The notes under the pieces are model-generated. The model was given only the letters and a program-made list of their open reading frames with translations. It did no database searches and was not told where the DNA came from. Below, piece after piece: positions 4,804 to 5,285 of a stretch of DNA of 5,285 nt. Position numbers and translations under genes: made by a program. The stretch's first letter is position 1. Each line of letters opens with the position of its first letter. Source of the stretch: Nitrosopumilaceae archaeon. GTDB taxonomy: Archaea; Thermoproteota; Nitrososphaeria; Nitrososphaerales; Nitrosopumilaceae. The stretch spans positions 1 to 5,285 of the forward strand of contig RKRU01000136.1 of NCBI GenBank assembly GCA_007571225.1, given 5' to 3'.

Positions 4804-5196
4804 GTGGGTAGTAAAATACTGCTTGTAGCAGGTTCTATAATTGCTGCCGGCATCGTACTTGCAGTAGTTCTTGGGCCGGCTGTATCGTCACCGGAACCGC
4901 CGTCACCGGAACCGCCGTCACCCGAGAAACCCACTACTGAGATGGCCGGTTTTGAGTATGATCCAGAGACGGAAGCGGATTGTACCATGCGCGGAGGATC
5001 GTATTTCATGGCCGCCATGTACTACATATGCGAGTTTCCGGTTTCAGACGAGGGAAAATGGTGCACCGATTCCTCTCAGTGTGAAGACATATGCAAGGCA
5101 GAAGACGAAAGTGCAATAGCAGGATCGTGTGGTGCCTTTAGTCACGGATGTGATCTGGTATTGAGTAACGGCCAGACGCACTGGATGTGCAGTTGA
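4804..5196 (+). CDS. Exported eight-cysteine protein, function unknown
   Basis: A 130-residue protein from GTG 4804. Residues 5-28 are one hydrophobic segment after MGSK (ILLVAGSIIAAGIVLAVV), a signal peptide or anchor. Residues 29-43 are a Ser-Pro-Glu linker (SPEPP twice, then SPEKP). The rest is a compact domain with eight cysteines at 60, 76, 87, 93, 97, 109, 116 and 129, enough for four disulfides. Landmarks are CTMRGGSYF, the run SDEGKWCTDSSQCEDIC, GSCGAFSHGC and a C-terminal WMCS. I recall similar C.(x)GG...C...D.GK.CTDSSxCE patterns in secreted proteins of archaea and bacteria, but can give no function; no enzyme motif is visible. An ATG at 4768 would add twelve residues (MLVYNLKVVNYG) and is the conventional alternative; I prefer GTG 4804 for its TATA spacing and more normal signal peptide. 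Stop TGA. Divergent from the CopD gene, with R1 copy 2 upstream and R2 copy E 13 bases downstream. Confidence 0.8.
   Translation: MGSKILLVAGSIIAAGIVLAVVLGPAVSSPEPPSPEPPSPEKPTTEMAGFEYDPETEADCTMRGGSYFMAAMYYICEFPVSDEGKWCTDSSQCEDICKAEDESAIAGSCGAFSHGCDLVLSNGQTHWMCS
4888..4932 (+). repeat. 15-bp coding tandem repeat (SPEPP linker)
   Basis: TCACCGGAACCGCCG at 4888-4902 is repeated exactly at 4903-4917 and followed by a diverged third unit at 4918-4932 encoding SPEKP. It codes for the extended linker between the membrane anchor and the Cys-rich domain. In-frame units mean linker length could vary between strains. Confidence 0.8.
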
Positions 5197-5209
5197 CTTA
5201 GGATCAAAG

Positions 5210-5270
5210 AGGTTCTTCAGTTGTGTTTGGGCGCACATGTGTGGGTACACATGACAAGATTGTTGGATCC
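5210..5270 (+). repeat. R2 dispersed repeat, copy E, with a hairpin insertion
   Basis: Plus-strand copy of the repeat at 633-679 and 4434-4480. The core is 5210-5237 (AGGTTCTTCAG, then TGTGTTTGGGCGCAC) and the second block 5252-5270 (TGACAAGATTG.TGGATCC). Between them are 14 extra bases absent from the other copies. The core matches copy B at 22 of 28 and copy A at 19 of 28, again only transitions. It starts 13 bases after the stop of the Cys-rich gene, so it could belong to that gene's 3' end or to the front of an unseen plus-strand gene. Confidence 0.55.
5236..5253 (+). other. Perfect 7-bp hairpin inside R2 copy E
   Basis: CATGTGT (5236-5242), loop GGGT, ACACATG (5247-5253). The 14-base insertion that separates copy E from the other R2 copies creates this stem. 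It lies 40 bases after the Cys-rich stop. No T-run follows, so it is not a convincing terminator. Confidence 0.4.
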
Positions 5271-5285
5271 GCGTGGGAGGCAGGC

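Noticed and set aside
5044..5250. 68-codon minus-strand ORF at the right edge
   Set aside because: Antisense to the Cys-rich domain, whose cysteine spacing shows the plus strand is the coding one.

Overview
The window looks archaeal, most likely a mesophilic Nitrososphaerota (Thaumarchaeota, marine group I / Cenarchaeum-like). This is inferred, not proven by a marker gene. The reasons are: archaeal TATA boxes about 26 bases before start codons with no room for a leader; mixed ATG/GTG starts; ATA- and AGA/AGG-rich codon use; a short N-proximal hydrophobic anchor on every exported protein; a CopD-like four-helix membrane protein and a Cys-rich secreted domain of types I associate with these archaea. 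There is no rRNA, tRNA, CRISPR array, transposase or phage gene.

Layout. On the minus strand, read right to left: a CopD-family membrane protein (3863-4393), a 53-residue zinc-ribbon protein (3513-3674), a possible 41-residue leaderless ORF (3126-3251) overlapping the start of a 761-residue secreted multi-Ig-like protein (844-3129), and a small exported beta-rich protein with two cysteines (67-564). On the plus strand there is one gene, an exported eight-cysteine protein (4804-5196), divergent from the CopD gene. Three of the six proteins carry an export signal or N-terminal anchor and one is an integral membrane protein, so the window is mainly a cell-envelope region. No shared pathway can be shown.

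The unusual content is between the genes. (1) R1: a repeat of about 110 bp, in the same orientation at 3315-3425 and 4622-4735, with a conserved TATA-like box, a conserved block, and a purine-rich tail; a possible third tail lies at 1-38. It may be a small RNA gene or a mobile leader. (2) R2: a repeat of about 47 bp, found at 633-679 (minus), 4434-4480 (minus) and 5210-5270 (plus). Its 28-bp core differs between copies only by transitions. (3) Four 18-bp AT-rich tandem units (3716-3787) just upstream of the zinc-ribbon gene. (4) A 9-bp perfect inverted repeat (611-619/648-656) upstream of the two-cysteine protein gene.

All assignments come from reading by eye; family names other than CopD and zinc ribbon are structural guesses.
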